From: Chryseolinea serpens | Lineage (GTDB): Bacteria > Bacteroidota > Bacteroidia > Cytophagales > Cyclobacteriaceae | Length of the DNA: 64,000 nt | Direction of reading: 5' to 3' | NCBI RefSeq assembly: GCF_900129725.1 | Contig: NZ_FQWQ01000001.1 | Coordinates: 434,001-498,000, forward strand | Shown: positions 1 through 9,017 of the stretch, in pieces | Position numbering within the stretch: the stretch's first letter is position 1 | How the letters are laid out: each line of letters begins with the position of its first letter | Translations under genes and position numbers: made by a program | Notes under the pieces: generated by a model | The model's input: only the letters and a program-made list of their open reading frames with translations | Told to the model about the DNA's origin: nothing | Database searches by the model: none

Positions 1-67
1 GAGGCGAGGACTATTCTCCTTTTTTTTATTTCTTGCATGTCGATTTAAAGCATTTAAAGCTAACACA

Positions 68-880
68 ATGGAATTGAAAGAACGCATTGAAAAGATCTGG
101 GACGACCGCACGTTGCTTCAACAGGCTGAAAGCCAGGAGCTCATTCGCTCCGTAGTAGAGAAACTGGACAAGGGCGAGCTGCGCGTGGCCGAGCCCGTAG
201 CCACCGGCTGGCAGGTGAACGAATGGGTGAAAAAAGCGGTCATCCTCTATTTCCCCATCCAACAAATGGAGACGATCGAGGTCGGTCCTTTTGAATTTCA
301 TGATAAGATAAAACTGAAACGCAACTACAAGGAACTCGGCGTCCGCGTGGTGCCGCACGCCGTGGCCCGTCATGGTTCCTATATCAGCAAGGGGGTGATC
401 CTCATGCCCTCCTACGTCAACATCGGCGCCTACGTCGATGAGGGCACCATGGTCGACACCTGGGCCACCGTGGGGAGCTGCGCACAGATTGGGAAAAATG
501 TTCACCTCAGCGGAGGTGTTGGCATCGGCGGCGTGTTGGAACCTGTACAAGCTGCGCCCGTTATCATCGAAGATGGCGCATTCCTCGGCTCGCGGTGCAT
601 CGTCGTAGAGGGTGTAAGGGTAGGGAAGGAGGCCGTGCTGGGCGCCAATGTGGTGTTGACGGCAAGCTCGAAAGTGATTGATGTAACTGGCTCAAAACCA
701 ATTGAATACAAGGGATTCGTTCCCGACCGATCCGTGGTCATTCCCGGCACCTATGCCAAGACCTTTCCCGCGGGCGAGTTCCAGGTGCCTTGCGCGCTCA
801 TCATCGGCAAGCGCAAAGAAAGCACCGACAAAAAAACGTCCCTGAACGATGCGCTCCGCGAAAATAATGTGTCGGTCTAG
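68..880 (+). CDS. dapD: 2,3,4,5-tetrahydropyridine-2,6-dicarboxylate N-succinyltransferase
   Basis: A 270-residue cytoplasmic enzyme that transfers succinyl from succinyl-CoA to tetrahydrodipicolinate in the succinylase branch of lysine and diaminopimelate synthesis. The N-terminal roughly 100 residues are the helical DapD cap. Residues about 105-215 are a left-handed beta-helix built from hexapeptide repeats, with runs such as VNIGAYVDEGTMVDTWATVG and IGKNVHLSGGVGIGG. The length equals the usual family length. The start ATG is the first in frame and has no Shine-Dalgarno sequence, as is normal for Bacteroidota. The gene stands alone: no other dap gene is adjacent, and the upstream neighbour lies outside the window. 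Confidence 0.96.
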   Translation: MELKERIEKIWDDRTLLQQAESQELIRSVVEKLDKGELRVAEPVATGWQVNEWVKKAVILYFPIQQMETIEVGPFEFHDKIKLKRNYKELGVRVVPHAVARHGSYISKGVILMPSYVNIGAYVDEGTMVDTWATVGSCAQIGKNVHLSGGVGIGGVLEPVQAAPVIIEDGAFLGSRCIVVEGVRVGKEAVLGANVVLTASSKVIDVTGSKPIEYKGFVPDRSVVIPGTYAKTFPAGEFQVPCALIIGKRKESTDKKTSLNDALRENNVSV

Positions 881-953
881 CCGTCTCTGAAGAGGAGTTG
901 GCACACGCTTTGGATTTCATAAATCGTTTACATCACCGTACGATGTAATTGTG

Positions 954-961
954 TAAATTTG
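954..961 (+). promoter_or_regulatory. Candidate -7 box of the DUF3108 gene
   Basis: TAAATTTG fits the Bacteroidota sigma-A -7 consensus TAnnTTTG exactly. The start codon follows 12 bases later, so the transcript leader would be only a few bases. No good -33 TTTG lies at 19-21 bases upstream, so the call rests on one box. Confidence 0.35.
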
Positions 962-973
962 GTTTGATAAACG

Positions 974-1795
974 ATGAAGAGAGGAGCATTTAGTTTTTTT
1001 ATTGTCGCCCTTCTGTCCGGCTTTGTCGCGGAGCAGAATGATACATACCCCCCAATAAAAAACCAGAGCTTTAAGCGTGGCGAGGTCATCGAATTTAAGA
1101 TGACCTATGGCATCTTCACCGTCGGCAAAGGCAGCGTCAACATCCATCCCAAATACTTCCGGATCAACAACCGCGACTGCTTCAAGATCGACGTCTACGG
1201 CAAAACCGTGGGCATGGTCGACTGGGTCGCGGATGTTGACGACCGGTGGGGTGCCTACATCGACACCGTGGCCCTCATACCACACCAATTCTACCGGCGC
1301 ATTCGCGAAGGACGCTACAAAAAAGACGAATGGACCAACTTCGACCAGGTCAACAAAAAGATCGAAGTAAAAACGCTCGACAACGAGACCGGAAAATTCA
1401 AAGAACCTAAATACTACGACGCCCCACCCCAGGTCCGCGACATGGCGGCCGGCTTTCTGATTCTGCGCAACATGGACCTGTCGAAGATCAAGATCGGGGA
1501 CACCGTCTCGGTGAAGGGTTTTTTTGAAGACGAGTTCTACAATTTCAAGATCATCTACGGCGGCAAGGAAACCATCAAGGTCAAAATCGGCAAGGTGCGC
1601 GCGCTGGTCTTCAAACCCGTGATGCCCGCCAACAAAGTTTTCGATGGAGAGAATTCCGTAACCGCGTGGTTCTCCGACGACAAGAATCGTATCCCGGTCA
1701 AGATCAATGCCAACATGTTCATCGGCAGCGCCGGAGTGGAACTCACGGGCTATTCAGGGTTGAAGAGTCCCCTCAACCTGGTGCCGGAGGATTGA
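974..1795 (+). CDS. DUF3108 domain exported protein
   Basis: A 273-residue protein with a short hydrophobic N-terminus (MKRGAFSFFIVALLSGFVA) that looks like a signal peptide, so it is probably periplasmic. The rest matches the DUF3108 pattern: FKRGEVIEFKMTYGIFTVGKG near residue 35, then beta-rich segments with the family's YFRINNRDCFKI and VADVDDRWGAYID blocks. Its function is unknown; DUF3108 proteins are predicted beta-barrel-like or lipid-binding-fold envelope proteins. A TAAATTTG box at 954-961 sits only 12 bases before the ATG, which suggests a very short leader. It is not obviously in an operon with dapD, which ends 93 bases upstream. Confidence 0.8.
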   Translation: MKRGAFSFFIVALLSGFVAEQNDTYPPIKNQSFKRGEVIEFKMTYGIFTVGKGSVNIHPKYFRINNRDCFKIDVYGKTVGMVDWVADVDDRWGAYIDTVALIPHQFYRRIREGRYKKDEWTNFDQVNKKIEVKTLDNETGKFKEPKYYDAPPQVRDMAAGFLILRNMDLSKIKIGDTVSVKGFFEDEFYNFKIIYGGKETIKVKIGKVRALVFKPVMPANKVFDGENSVTAWFSDDKNRIPVKINANMFIGSAGVELTGYSGLKSPLNLVPED

Positions 1796-1824
1796 TCTGA
1801 AAATTTCGGTCGGATAAAAAAGGA

Positions 1825-2232
1825 TCAGGCAGCCGCCCGGTTCAATAGCTCGATAAATTTCTCGCGACTCACGGGCTTGATGATATACTCCCGCACATTT
1901 TTGTCTTGCTTGGCGCGGTTCACATCGCGTGGATCGATGGAGGAGCTCACCATGTAGATGGAGATCTCTTTTTTGAGATTGAGTTTCAGCGTGGCATAGT
2001 CCTCCAGGAACATCCAGCCATCCACATAGGGCATGTTGATATCCAGGAAAATATAGTCGGGGAGGGCATCGCTTTCCGAGGCGTGTTCCTTCAGGAATTG
2101 CAGGGCTTCTTCTCCGTTCTCGAACTGCAGGATGTTGTTCGCGAGGTTGGCGGCACGCAGCGTGCGCGACGAGGTGAGTTGAAAAACCTTGTCGTCGTCT
2201 ACCAGCGCGATGATCGGAGTATTAGTTGTCAT
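1825..2232 (-). CDS. CheY-like single-domain response regulator
   Basis: A 135-residue stand-alone receiver domain. The acidic pocket is VDDD at residues 11-14, the phospho-acceptor is Asp64 in YIFLDINMP, and the conserved lysine is Lys119 in IIKPVS. There is no output domain, so it presumably acts by protein-protein contact. A longer reading from 2259 is possible, but the ATG at 2232 starts right at the conserved strand (MTTNTPIIALVDDD) and overlaps the 3' end of the PAS kinase gene by 11 bases. That overlap suggests translational coupling and identifies the kinase as its partner. It resembles the receivers found beside phytochrome-like and PAS kinases. Confidence 0.88.
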   Translation of the reverse strand: MTTNTPIIALVDDDKVFQLTSSRTLRAANLANNILQFENGEEALQFLKEHASESDALPDYIFLDINMPYVDGWMFLEDYATLKLNLKKEISIYMVSSSIDPRDVNRAKQDKNVREYIIKPVSREKFIELLNRAAA

Positions 2233-5200
2233 TGAAATTGTACTTATCGAAGTTAACAATAAAAGTTGTGCCTTGGTTTACCTGGCTCTGAACGGCGATC
2301 TCGCCACCCATGGCCTCAATTTGATTTTTTATCATGAATAATCCTATACCCCGGCTCTCCGGGTGGCGGTGAAATGTTTTGTGCAGTTTAAAAACCTGAT
2401 GGCCATAGCGCTCCAGGTTTATGCCCAAACCGTTGTCGCTCACCTCCAGCACGATGTTCCCGTCTTTATAATAGGTTTTCAACCACACCTCCGGTTTTAG
2501 GTTGGGCCGTATATATTTCAACGAGTTGCTGAGCAGGTTCAGGAAAATGCTCTCCAGGTAGATGTTGGGGTAGGAGATCATCGGCGCCCCGGCGAAGTCG
2601 CTGTGGATCAAGGCGCCCACCTCGGCGATCTTGGCGCTGAGCATGCTCTTGCTGTTCTGCAGCACATCCTCGAACGACACTTTCTGCCGCTCCAGGCTTT
2701 TGTTTTGTTTGATCTTGAGCACCTCGTTCAACTCATGCAGCGTCCGCAGGGTGGTGGCCCCCGACTCTTTAAGCAGTCCCAGGTACTCCTCGCGCTCTTC
2801 TTCCTTCGCCGACGATTCGAAAAAACTCAGCAGCGTGAGGATGTTGCCCACCGGCGAACGAAGGTTGTGTGACACGATCTGGGTGAACTCTTCCAGTTGC
2901 TCGTTTTTCCGTTTCATGTCCTCGGTGATGTTGACCAGCCGGGCGTTTTGCTCCAGGATCTTTTCGGCGGCCAGCTTGCGGTCAGTGATGTCGCGAAACT
3001 CGGTCACGCGGATCATCTCGCCATGGTAGGGAATGTTCTTGGCCTGTATTTCCAACGCATAGCGCGTGCCGTCTTTGTGCACACCCTCCACGTCATAGGA
3101 CTTCTCAAAACCCGACACGATCTTTTCCATCACCTCCTGCCGGTATTCGGCCGCGACGAGCAATAAGCCGTTCATCCCCACCAACTCCTCGCGTGTATAG
3201 CCGGTGATGTCGCACAACCCCTGGTTGCAGTCGATGATCATCCCCTTGTTGTGCAGGCCGATACCGCCAAACGATGCCTGTTGCATGGTGCGGAACCGTT
3301 GCTCGCTTTCGATGAGCTCTTCTTCGATTTTTTTGCGCTCCGTGATGTCCGTGAAGGTGCAGACCACCTCCTTTAACTCTCCATCCACATTTAGGATAGG
3401 CTCTGCGTTAACATAGAGCCACACCCGGGATTTCTTTTTCGGATGATACACGCCCATCACCACGCCCAACACCGGTTTGTGGTTTCGGATCACGGCATGG
3501 ATCGGATGCTCTGCATTGGGAAAGTCGGTCCCATCTTCGAGGATCACGTTCCACTCGGGGTCAAAGGAGGTCTTGCCGATCAGCTGGTCTTCCGAAATGC
3601 CCAGCAGTTGCAAGGCCGACTTGTTGCCGATCAGCACCTCGGCTTCGGGCCCGCGCAGCAACACGCCCACGTTCAGGTTTCGGATCAGGTTCCGGAACCG
3701 GTGCTCGCTGTAGCGCAGGGCGTCTTCGGTGCGCTTCCGCTCGGTGATGTCCCATGCGGCCGCAATGAGCACTTCTTTTCCAAAATAAGACCCTTTCACG
3801 ATCCTCACCTCTTTCAAAAAGGCTTCTCCATTCTTTTTCTTGCCCGACCAATCGGTCACCTGCGGGATGCCCACGTTGGCCAGCCGCAACACTTCGTCGG
3901 CAAAGGCGCTGTTATTCTTGTCGTCCACACCCAGAAAGGCAGGTGTCTGGCCGATGAGTTCGTCTTTCTCGTATCCGGACTCACGGCACGCCCCCTCGTT
4001 CACATCGATGAATGTGCCTTCGGCCGTGAGCACATAGATCTCCTGGCCCAGGAGGTTGAAGAGCTCGCGGTAGCTTTTTTCACTTTCGTGGATGAGGTTC
4101 TCATTCTCCTTCTTGGCCGTGATGTCCTGGGCAATGCCAATGATCTGCGTCACCCTCCCGTTCTTGTCGTGTTGAAAGGGCGTGTCGCGCCCCATGAACC
4201 ATTTCCATTCTCCCTTCTTGGAGAGCAAACGATACTCGATTTCCTTCACCACACCAAAAGGCTCATTCGTCCACACGGGTGCTGCCGACAGGTCGTCGGG
4301 ATGCATCAGGCGCGACACGAAGCTTGAACCCATGCGCTGGATCTCCTCAGGCGTGTAGCCTAAAAGGGAGAATACGTTCCGGTTGAGATAGACATTTTTC
4401 TGGGCCTGCAGGTCGTAAACATAGAGCATGCCGGGCAAGGCGCTTTCGAGGCTTTCCTTAAAGCGATTGCTCTGCACAAGGCTCTCCTCTGTTTTCACAT
4501 CGTCCGTAATGTCCTCCATAGCGCCCAACATCCGGTGCACTTTGCCCGTGGGGAGGGTGATGAAAAAACCGCGGTCGTGAACAAACCTATACTCGCCGCT
4601 TTTCACTTTGAAGCGGTATTGGATGTCAAAAGGTTTTAGCGAAGCTTCCGCCCGGTCCAGTTCGCGGGAGGCATGCTCGCGGTCGTGGGGATGGATGAGG
4701 CTCTCCCACTTTTTTATGTCCTTCAGTTCTTTTCCCGTATAGCCAAACACCGCCCGCATATTGTTGCTCCAGGCAATCCGGCCCGTAGCCGTATCGTAGT
4801 CATAGATCACCTGGCCGGTAGAAGCCGCCACCAGTTCGTAGCGCGTTTTCCAGTCCTCCTTTTCCAGTTCGTCCGTCTTTTTGTCGGTGATGTCTTGTAC
4901 TGTTCCAGTAAGCTTCACGGGCTTGCCTTTCTTGTTCAGCACCACATCGCCTTGGGCTTCCACCCAGCGCACGGTGCCGTCTTTGTGCACAATGCGATGG
5001 CGGACGTAGTAGTTCTTGCGCTCCGACAAGGTTTCTTTTATCGTGGCCAGCAGGAACGCCTTGTCGTCGGGGTGGATCAGTTTGAGATAGCCTTCAAAGG
5101 AGCCGTCGAAGGCTTTTTGGGAAACAGAGAAGATCCGGTGCACGTCCTGGGACCAGTGGATCTTTTCCTTGCGCAGGTCCCATTCCCAGAGGCCCATCTT

Positions 5201-5356
5201 CGCGGCCTTCAGCGCCAGGCTCAATTGCTGCTGGCTCTTTCTCAGGGCTTTATCCGTATTTTTCAGCGAAGGGGCCGTCTTCTTTTTCTTCAGCGCCTTG
5301 CCGGGGAGAGCGGAACCTTGTCCGCCTTTTTTTCGAGCGCCCTTTTTCTTCGACAT
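2222..5356 (-). CDS. Multi-PAS sensor histidine kinase
   Basis: A 1044-residue kinase without membrane segments. After a Lys-rich N-terminus (1-40), six PAS/PAC units follow, at about 45-160, 170-290, 295-415, 425-540, 548-675 and 685-795. Each ends in a PAC-type ..DIT(E/D/A).K motif. A coiled linker (795-822) leads to a DHp domain with the phospho-acceptor His830 in SHNLRSP. The HATPase_c domain has the N box around 939-948 (LNLLSNSLKY), DNGLGI at 974-979 and RGIGLFMIKNQIE near 1002-1013. The DHp type (SHNLR.P) is the same as in the kinase at 37075-38637. The overlapping receiver gene is the likely phosphotransfer partner. Ligands of the PAS domains cannot be told from sequence. Confidence 0.93.
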   Translation of the reverse strand: MSKKKGARKKGGQGSALPGKALKKKKTAPSLKNTDKALRKSQQQLSLALKAAKMGLWEWDLRKEKIHWSQDVHRIFSVSQKAFDGSFEGYLKLIHPDDKAFLLATIKETLSERKNYYVRHRIVHKDGTVRWVEAQGDVVLNKKGKPVKLTGTVQDITDKKTDELEKEDWKTRYELVAASTGQVIYDYDTATGRIAWSNNMRAVFGYTGKELKDIKKWESLIHPHDREHASRELDRAEASLKPFDIQYRFKVKSGEYRFVHDRGFFITLPTGKVHRMLGAMEDITDDVKTEESLVQSNRFKESLESALPGMLYVYDLQAQKNVYLNRNVFSLLGYTPEEIQRMGSSFVSRLMHPDDLSAAPVWTNEPFGVVKEIEYRLLSKKGEWKWFMGRDTPFQHDKNGRVTQIIGIAQDITAKKENENLIHESEKSYRELFNLLGQEIYVLTAEGTFIDVNEGACRESGYEKDELIGQTPAFLGVDDKNNSAFADEVLRLANVGIPQVTDWSGKKKNGEAFLKEVRIVKGSYFGKEVLIAAAWDITERKRTEDALRYSEHRFRNLIRNLNVGVLLRGPEAEVLIGNKSALQLLGISEDQLIGKTSFDPEWNVILEDGTDFPNAEHPIHAVIRNHKPVLGVVMGVYHPKKKSRVWLYVNAEPILNVDGELKEVVCTFTDITERKKIEEELIESEQRFRTMQQASFGGIGLHNKGMIIDCNQGLCDITGYTREELVGMNGLLLVAAEYRQEVMEKIVSGFEKSYDVEGVHKDGTRYALEIQAKNIPYHGEMIRVTEFRDITDRKLAAEKILEQNARLVNITEDMKRKNEQLEEFTQIVSHNLRSPVGNILTLLSFFESSAKEEEREEYLGLLKESGATTLRTLHELNEVLKIKQNKSLERQKVSFEDVLQNSKSMLSAKIAEVGALIHSDFAGAPMISYPNIYLESIFLNLLSNSLKYIRPNLKPEVWLKTYYKDGNIVLEVSDNGLGINLERYGHQVFKLHKTFHRHPESRGIGLFMIKNQIEAMGGEIAVQSQVNQGTTFIVNFDKYNFNDN

Positions 5357-5481
5357 ATAGTTTGCTTTCGCGGCCTAAAAGATACCAAAATTCGGAGGCC
5401 CAAAAAAGGTGGTAACGAAACGATCATTTTGTTGTTAGGCCATTAAGGCTTAATTTCACTTTAACCTAACCCTCGCCACAC

Positions 5482-5922
5482 ATGCTGAAAGAATTCAAAG
5501 AATTTGCCCTTCGCGGAAATGTCATGGACCTGGCCGTTGGTGTCATCATCGGCGCAGCGTTCGGAACCATCGTCAATTCCGTTGTAAACGATCTCATCAT
5601 GCCCCTGGTGGGCATTGTCTTCAAGGCTGACTTCAGCAACCTCTACATCGCGCTTAGCGAAAAAGTGATCGCCGCCAAAGCCGCCGAGCCCCAGCTGTCG
5701 CTGGCCAAGGCAAAAGAGCTTGGGCCTGTTTTCGCCTGGGGCAACTTCCTCACCGTAGCGATCAACTTCATGATCCTGGCCTTCATTATTTTCCTGATGG
5801 TGAAGGGCATGAACGCCATCAAGCGGAAAGACGCGACCACAACTCCCGCACCTCCTCCCGCACCCCCCGCAGACGTGATACTGCTCACTGAAATCCGGGA
5901 TTTATTGAAGACGAAAGCCTAG
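5482..5922 (+). CDS. mscL: Large-conductance mechanosensitive channel MscL
   Basis: A 146-residue inner-membrane channel that opens under membrane tension and releases solutes on hypo-osmotic shock. It has the short amphipathic N-terminal helix ([12 protein letters not shown]), the pore helix TM1 ([20 protein letters not shown]), a periplasmic loop of about 45 residues, TM2 ([21 protein letters not shown]) and a C-terminal bundle helix ([10 protein letters not shown]). A Pro/Ala-rich linker (APPPAPPA) separates TM2 from the bundle. Length and topology are typical of the family. It is monocistronic, and the gene downstream is convergent. Confidence 0.96.
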   Translation: MLKEFKEFALRGNVMDLAVGVIIGAAFGTIVNSVVNDLIMPLVGIVFKADFSNLYIALSEKVIAAKAAEPQLSLAKAKELGPVFAWGNFLTVAINFMILAFIIFLMVKGMNAIKRKDATTTPAPPPAPPADVILLTEIRDLLKTKA

Positions 5923-6313
5923 GAACCTTAAACACCTCCTCGAGGATCGTTCGTGATGAACGCGGATTCCCCGTCCTGGTGTATTACCGGGCGGCCCCCC
6001 TCGGAGGCCTCGGGGCCGGGCTATCCGTTCCAAGTCCTCGCCCCGCGCACCGGCCCACCCGTCGCTGTGGGCTTTCCACTGCTATCCCTGGCCGGGCCCG
6101 CCCGTACCGAACGTATGAATAGCTCTCGATTGAAATATACCCACGGTGCGTTCCGGCGGGCGCCAGGCAAGTTTAGTGCATTGGAAATGGAAAGAGTAGT
6201 CTAACCAAATGACGTAAAAAAGTGTACACACCGGGGACCGGGAGTATATCGTCACGATAAAATTTACAATAAGAAATGATTTGCCTTAAAAGATCCTCAC
6301 CGATAAGTGCCCA
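5923..6313. other. Gene-free convergent intergenic region with repeat copy A
   Basis: This 391-base region lies between the convergent mscL and cytochrome genes. It holds the GC-rich modular repeat described at 5990-6160 and an AT-rich tail. An open frame runs through the repeat, but it has no protein-like composition and I reject it. No convincing T-run terminator was found. Confidence 0.7.
5990..6160 (+). repeat. Modular intergenic repeat, copy A (L-M-P)
   Basis: Three blocks can be aligned with copy B at 8815-8911. Block L (5990-6006) is ggcggcc with a C-run and tcggag. Block M begins at 6018 with gggctatccgttccaagtcc and ends around a second gctatccctgg. Block P (6096-6160) is 65 bases long, matches copy B at 59 of 65 positions, and has GC-rich inverted ends (cccgcccg...cggcggg). 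By eye it resembles dispersed REP-like intergenic elements seen in Bacteroidota genomes. It encodes nothing convincing. Confidence 0.75.
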
Positions 6314-7099
6314 CTATTCGACTTTAAACACCACGGAATGCTGACCACGTCGCTGCGCTTTCGACGTATAGCTTGCCGTTAGGCGATAGACACCTTTGGC
6401 ATCCGTTGCAGGTTTGTCGATGATGCGAAACGTACCTTCAAATCCCGGATAAATCCAGCTGTTTTTTTTAGCGCCTTGTTCCAGGATGTAGGTTGCAATC
6501 TGCTCTGCCGCTTCCGTTGTGATATCGGGGTGCGATGGCATCTCCGACGCGCCCCACACACCAGAGGATCCTTCGATAATACGTTTTCCAAGAAGCCTGC
6601 TGCTTCCGGTTTGATTTCCATAGCGTTGGGCAATTTCCGCAAACGACGGTCCTGCCAGTGTGATCTTGTCGGCATGACACCCAAAACAAGTGGACATCTT
6701 CATCCGCGAGAGCCCCGGGGGCTCTGGTCTTGATGCGGCTTTCGCCACGATCGCTTTTACGTCTGTCGCGATAGTTGCCGGGAGGTATTCTATTTCCAGC
6801 AGACATTCAGTAGCGGTTATTTCGCCGTACTTTGACGCGCCATCCACGGCATCGGCAACAGCGATCGCGTAGCGGACCTGACTTCCCCAGGTGAAGGATT
6901 CATTTTCATGGGGCGTCAGAATTTCTACCCTGGGTTCAGAAGGTTGATGCACCTCGACGGACTTGATTATTGTTTCCTCTGGCATTTCCGGTGCAACAGT
7001 GTCAGCTGCCACGGACGGGCTACCAGCATTCGCCCAGGGCTCGATGAAACAAAGGAATTGCACCACGGCAAAGAAGATGAAAACAGAAGTGAATTTCAT
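6314..7099 (-). CDS. Exported mono-haem cytochrome c domain protein
   Basis: A 261-residue protein. I choose the ATG at 7099 because it opens a clear signal peptide (MKFTSVFIFFAVVQFLCFIE); the reading frame extends further upstream into the preceding gene. An N-terminal beta-rich domain (about 45-115, VEILTPHENESFTWGSQVRYAI) precedes a class I cytochrome c domain with the haem site CFGCH at 138-142. The probable axial Met is Met187 in GASEMPSH. A C-terminal beta segment (210-261) follows. The layout resembles periplasmic cytochromes that accept electrons from sugar or alcohol dehydrogenases. It lies 31 bases downstream of the FAD oxidoreductase gene, same strand, so it is probably co-transcribed and may be that enzyme's electron acceptor. 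Confidence 0.8.
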   Translation of the reverse strand: MKFTSVFIFFAVVQFLCFIEPWANAGSPSVAADTVAPEMPEETIIKSVEVHQPSEPRVEILTPHENESFTWGSQVRYAIAVADAVDGASKYGEITATECLLEIEYLPATIATDVKAIVAKAASRPEPPGLSRMKMSTCFGCHADKITLAGPSFAEIAQRYGNQTGSSRLLGKRIIEGSSGVWGASEMPSHPDITTEAAEQIATYILEQGAKKNSWIYPGFEGTFRIIDKPATDAKGVYRLTASYTSKAQRRGQHSVVFKVE

Positions 7100-7130
7100 A
7101 CGGAATACAATCAGGTATCTTCTATTTTGA

Positions 7131-8627
7131 TCAGGCGTTATTGATTTCCTGGGCCACACGATTCGCCGAATTGGTGGCGGCTTCCATTCCCCACGAGCGG
7201 TTATCGGCATGGCCTCCGGCAAAATGGATTCTCCCATGGGGAGTGATCACATGGGGCCAGAACTGCGACAGACTCCCAAGCGCTGAATAGCCCACGCGTT
7301 CACAGCCGGCGCTAAAGGGGCCGGCGGACCAATCCTTCACCAGCGTTTGTTCGATTGTAATACTGGATTTGTTTCCCGGATACAATTCTTTAAAGGCCTC
7401 CAATGTTCGCATCGGATTGGTGCCACCCGGAGCCTTGGCCATGAGCGACACCCGGTCTGTTTCAACTTCATCGGCAACCTGCCAGATGGTTCGCAACGAA
7501 GGATGATTAAAGGTCAGGTTAATACCCGGACCATCATTGCGCCAGAAGGCAGATCGGGCCTGGAAGACAATGCGGGTGGTTTTCTCAAACGCGATGTTGT
7601 CAAAAACAAAACGTTTCTCCGGCGGCAGCTCCGGTTTGAATGGAATATTTCGCAATGCCGTCGGACGCAGACAGCTCGCGAAATAATCGCCGGAAATGGT
7701 TTTCTCTTCACCAAACTCCCGGTACTTTATCGTCACGCCACTCTCTCCGTGTTCAATTTCCTGAATCTGGCAATCGAGCTTCACGCGGGTTCCCAGGCGT
7801 TTACCAAATTCATTGGTCAACACCTGATTACCGCCCTTCAGGCGATAAAGCTCATAATCCAGATCATACTCACGCTTCCGCATAATGTAAGCCTGCCATA
7901 TCGCATACAGCGCCGACGAGTCACCGTCCCCCAGCAGACTAAGCGCCGCCGCCGAAGCACCTTCCTTTTTATAGATGTCCTGGATCGATATCTTTTCCAG
8001 CGGATCGAGACCTATACCAAACGGCTGATATTCGTCCTTGAACTTCTCAAAGTAGGGCTGCAGGTATAGTGACTGCAATTTTGATTCGATGTGGGACGGT
8101 GAAGTCGACGACAGATATTTTACTTCCCGCTTGCTAAACCCTCCAAGCTCCTTCGCTTTCACAAGGAGCGCTTCCAGCTGTTGTTCTTCCGTATACCATT
8201 TCCCGTCTATTCTCGTCAACCGGTCTTTCCGGTGCAGATAGGGAAGGGCCGTAAGCTTGAATTCGTCTACGTATTTCCAGTAGTTTTTATAGCCCGGCTT
8301 CGTGAAGTTCTCTGCCCCAAAATCTGCATAAAGTCCATCCGCCAGTCCGTCATGCACCGTAAGCACCGATCCCCCAAACCGACCCGAGGCCTCCAGCACC
8401 ACCACTTCGTGACCCGCCTTCATCAATTCATAGGCACAGCAAAGACCACTGATTCCACCTCCGCCAATGATGACCTTCTTCTTTGCACCGCCAGCATGAT
8501 CGATCGGCTGTTTCTCAGTTTTTCCGGCTCCATCCAAGGCCCGCGCCGTGGCGTCGTTCAAAACCATACTTCCCGCTCCCGCCATCACGGCCATTTTGAT
8601 AAATTCCCTCCGTTCAATAGTGCTCAT
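7131..8627 (-). CDS. Tat-exported FAD-dependent amine-oxidase-type oxidoreductase
   Basis: A 498-residue flavoprotein. The N-terminus has a twin-arginine signal (RREFIK followed by MAVMAGAGSMVLN). The FAD-binding Rossmann motif lies at about residues 51-75 (VIIGGGGISGLCCAYELMKAG ending in VVVLEAS). The C-terminal FAD contact is the block around GRIHFAGGHADNRSWGMEAA, typical of the amino_oxidase (monoamine oxidase/phytoene desaturase) fold. The substrate cannot be deduced. Export of a folded flavoprotein and the cytochrome c gene 31 bases downstream suggest a periplasmic oxidation feeding electrons to a c-type cytochrome rather than to oxygen; that is inference. The pair is flanked on both sides by the modular repeat (5990-6160 and 8815-8911). 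Confidence 0.82.
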   Translation of the reverse strand: MSTIERREFIKMAVMAGAGSMVLNDATARALDGAGKTEKQPIDHAGGAKKKVIIGGGGISGLCCAYELMKAGHEVVVLEASGRFGGSVLTVHDGLADGLYADFGAENFTKPGYKNYWKYVDEFKLTALPYLHRKDRLTRIDGKWYTEEQQLEALLVKAKELGGFSKREVKYLSSTSPSHIESKLQSLYLQPYFEKFKDEYQPFGIGLDPLEKISIQDIYKKEGASAAALSLLGDGDSSALYAIWQAYIMRKREYDLDYELYRLKGGNQVLTNEFGKRLGTRVKLDCQIQEIEHGESGVTIKYREFGEEKTISGDYFASCLRPTALRNIPFKPELPPEKRFVFDNIAFEKTTRIVFQARSAFWRNDGPGINLTFNHPSLRTIWQVADEVETDRVSLMAKAPGGTNPMRTLEAFKELYPGNKSSITIEQTLVKDWSAGPFSAGCERVGYSALGSLSQFWPHVITPHGRIHFAGGHADNRSWGMEAATNSANRVAQEINNA

Positions 8628-9017
8628 CGTTGCAGTATTAGGTGATCCCTTCTCTTCTTTCTAGAGAGGGTCAAGGCCAGTTTCTCATCATTCCACAAGC
8701 CGGATAACGATTAAGATAAGGAAAGACGTGATGGAGGGTCAATTAATTATATTGGGGACGGTGTTCCCCTGTTTAAAAGGCAGGCATTTTGCAAGAATGG
8801 AACCTGCCTTATTTGGCGGCCCCCTCGGAGCCCGCCCGTACCGAACGTGTGACTAGCGCTCTATTGAAATATACCCACGGTACGTTCGGGCGGGCTATCC
8901 ATTCCAAGTCCGTCCATCCTTCACCGCCTCTATTCAAAAGACCACAAGCCCAGTTGTTGGTGTCCCACCAACAACTCACATTCAGCAACCCCACCATATC
9001 TTGGCGCCGACACAACA
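8628..9017. other. Gene-free region with repeat copy B
   Basis: This 390-base stretch lies between the start of the FAD oxidoreductase gene and the end of the permease gene. It contains repeat copy B and an AT-rich part that would hold the flavoprotein promoter. I could not place a convincing -7 box. No coding sequence is visible. Confidence 0.65.
8815..8911 (+). repeat. Modular intergenic repeat, copy B (L-P-M')
   Basis: Block L is at 8815-8830 and block P at 8830-8894, 65 bases long like copy A and differing at six positions. A shortened M' block (gggctatccattccaagtcc, 8892-8911) comes after P, whereas in copy A the M block precedes P. Same orientation as copy A, about 2.8 kb away. Confidence 0.75.

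Noticed and set aside
5953-6204. 83-codon frame through repeat copy A
   Set aside because: It consists of the repeat itself and is not preserved as a frame in copy B.
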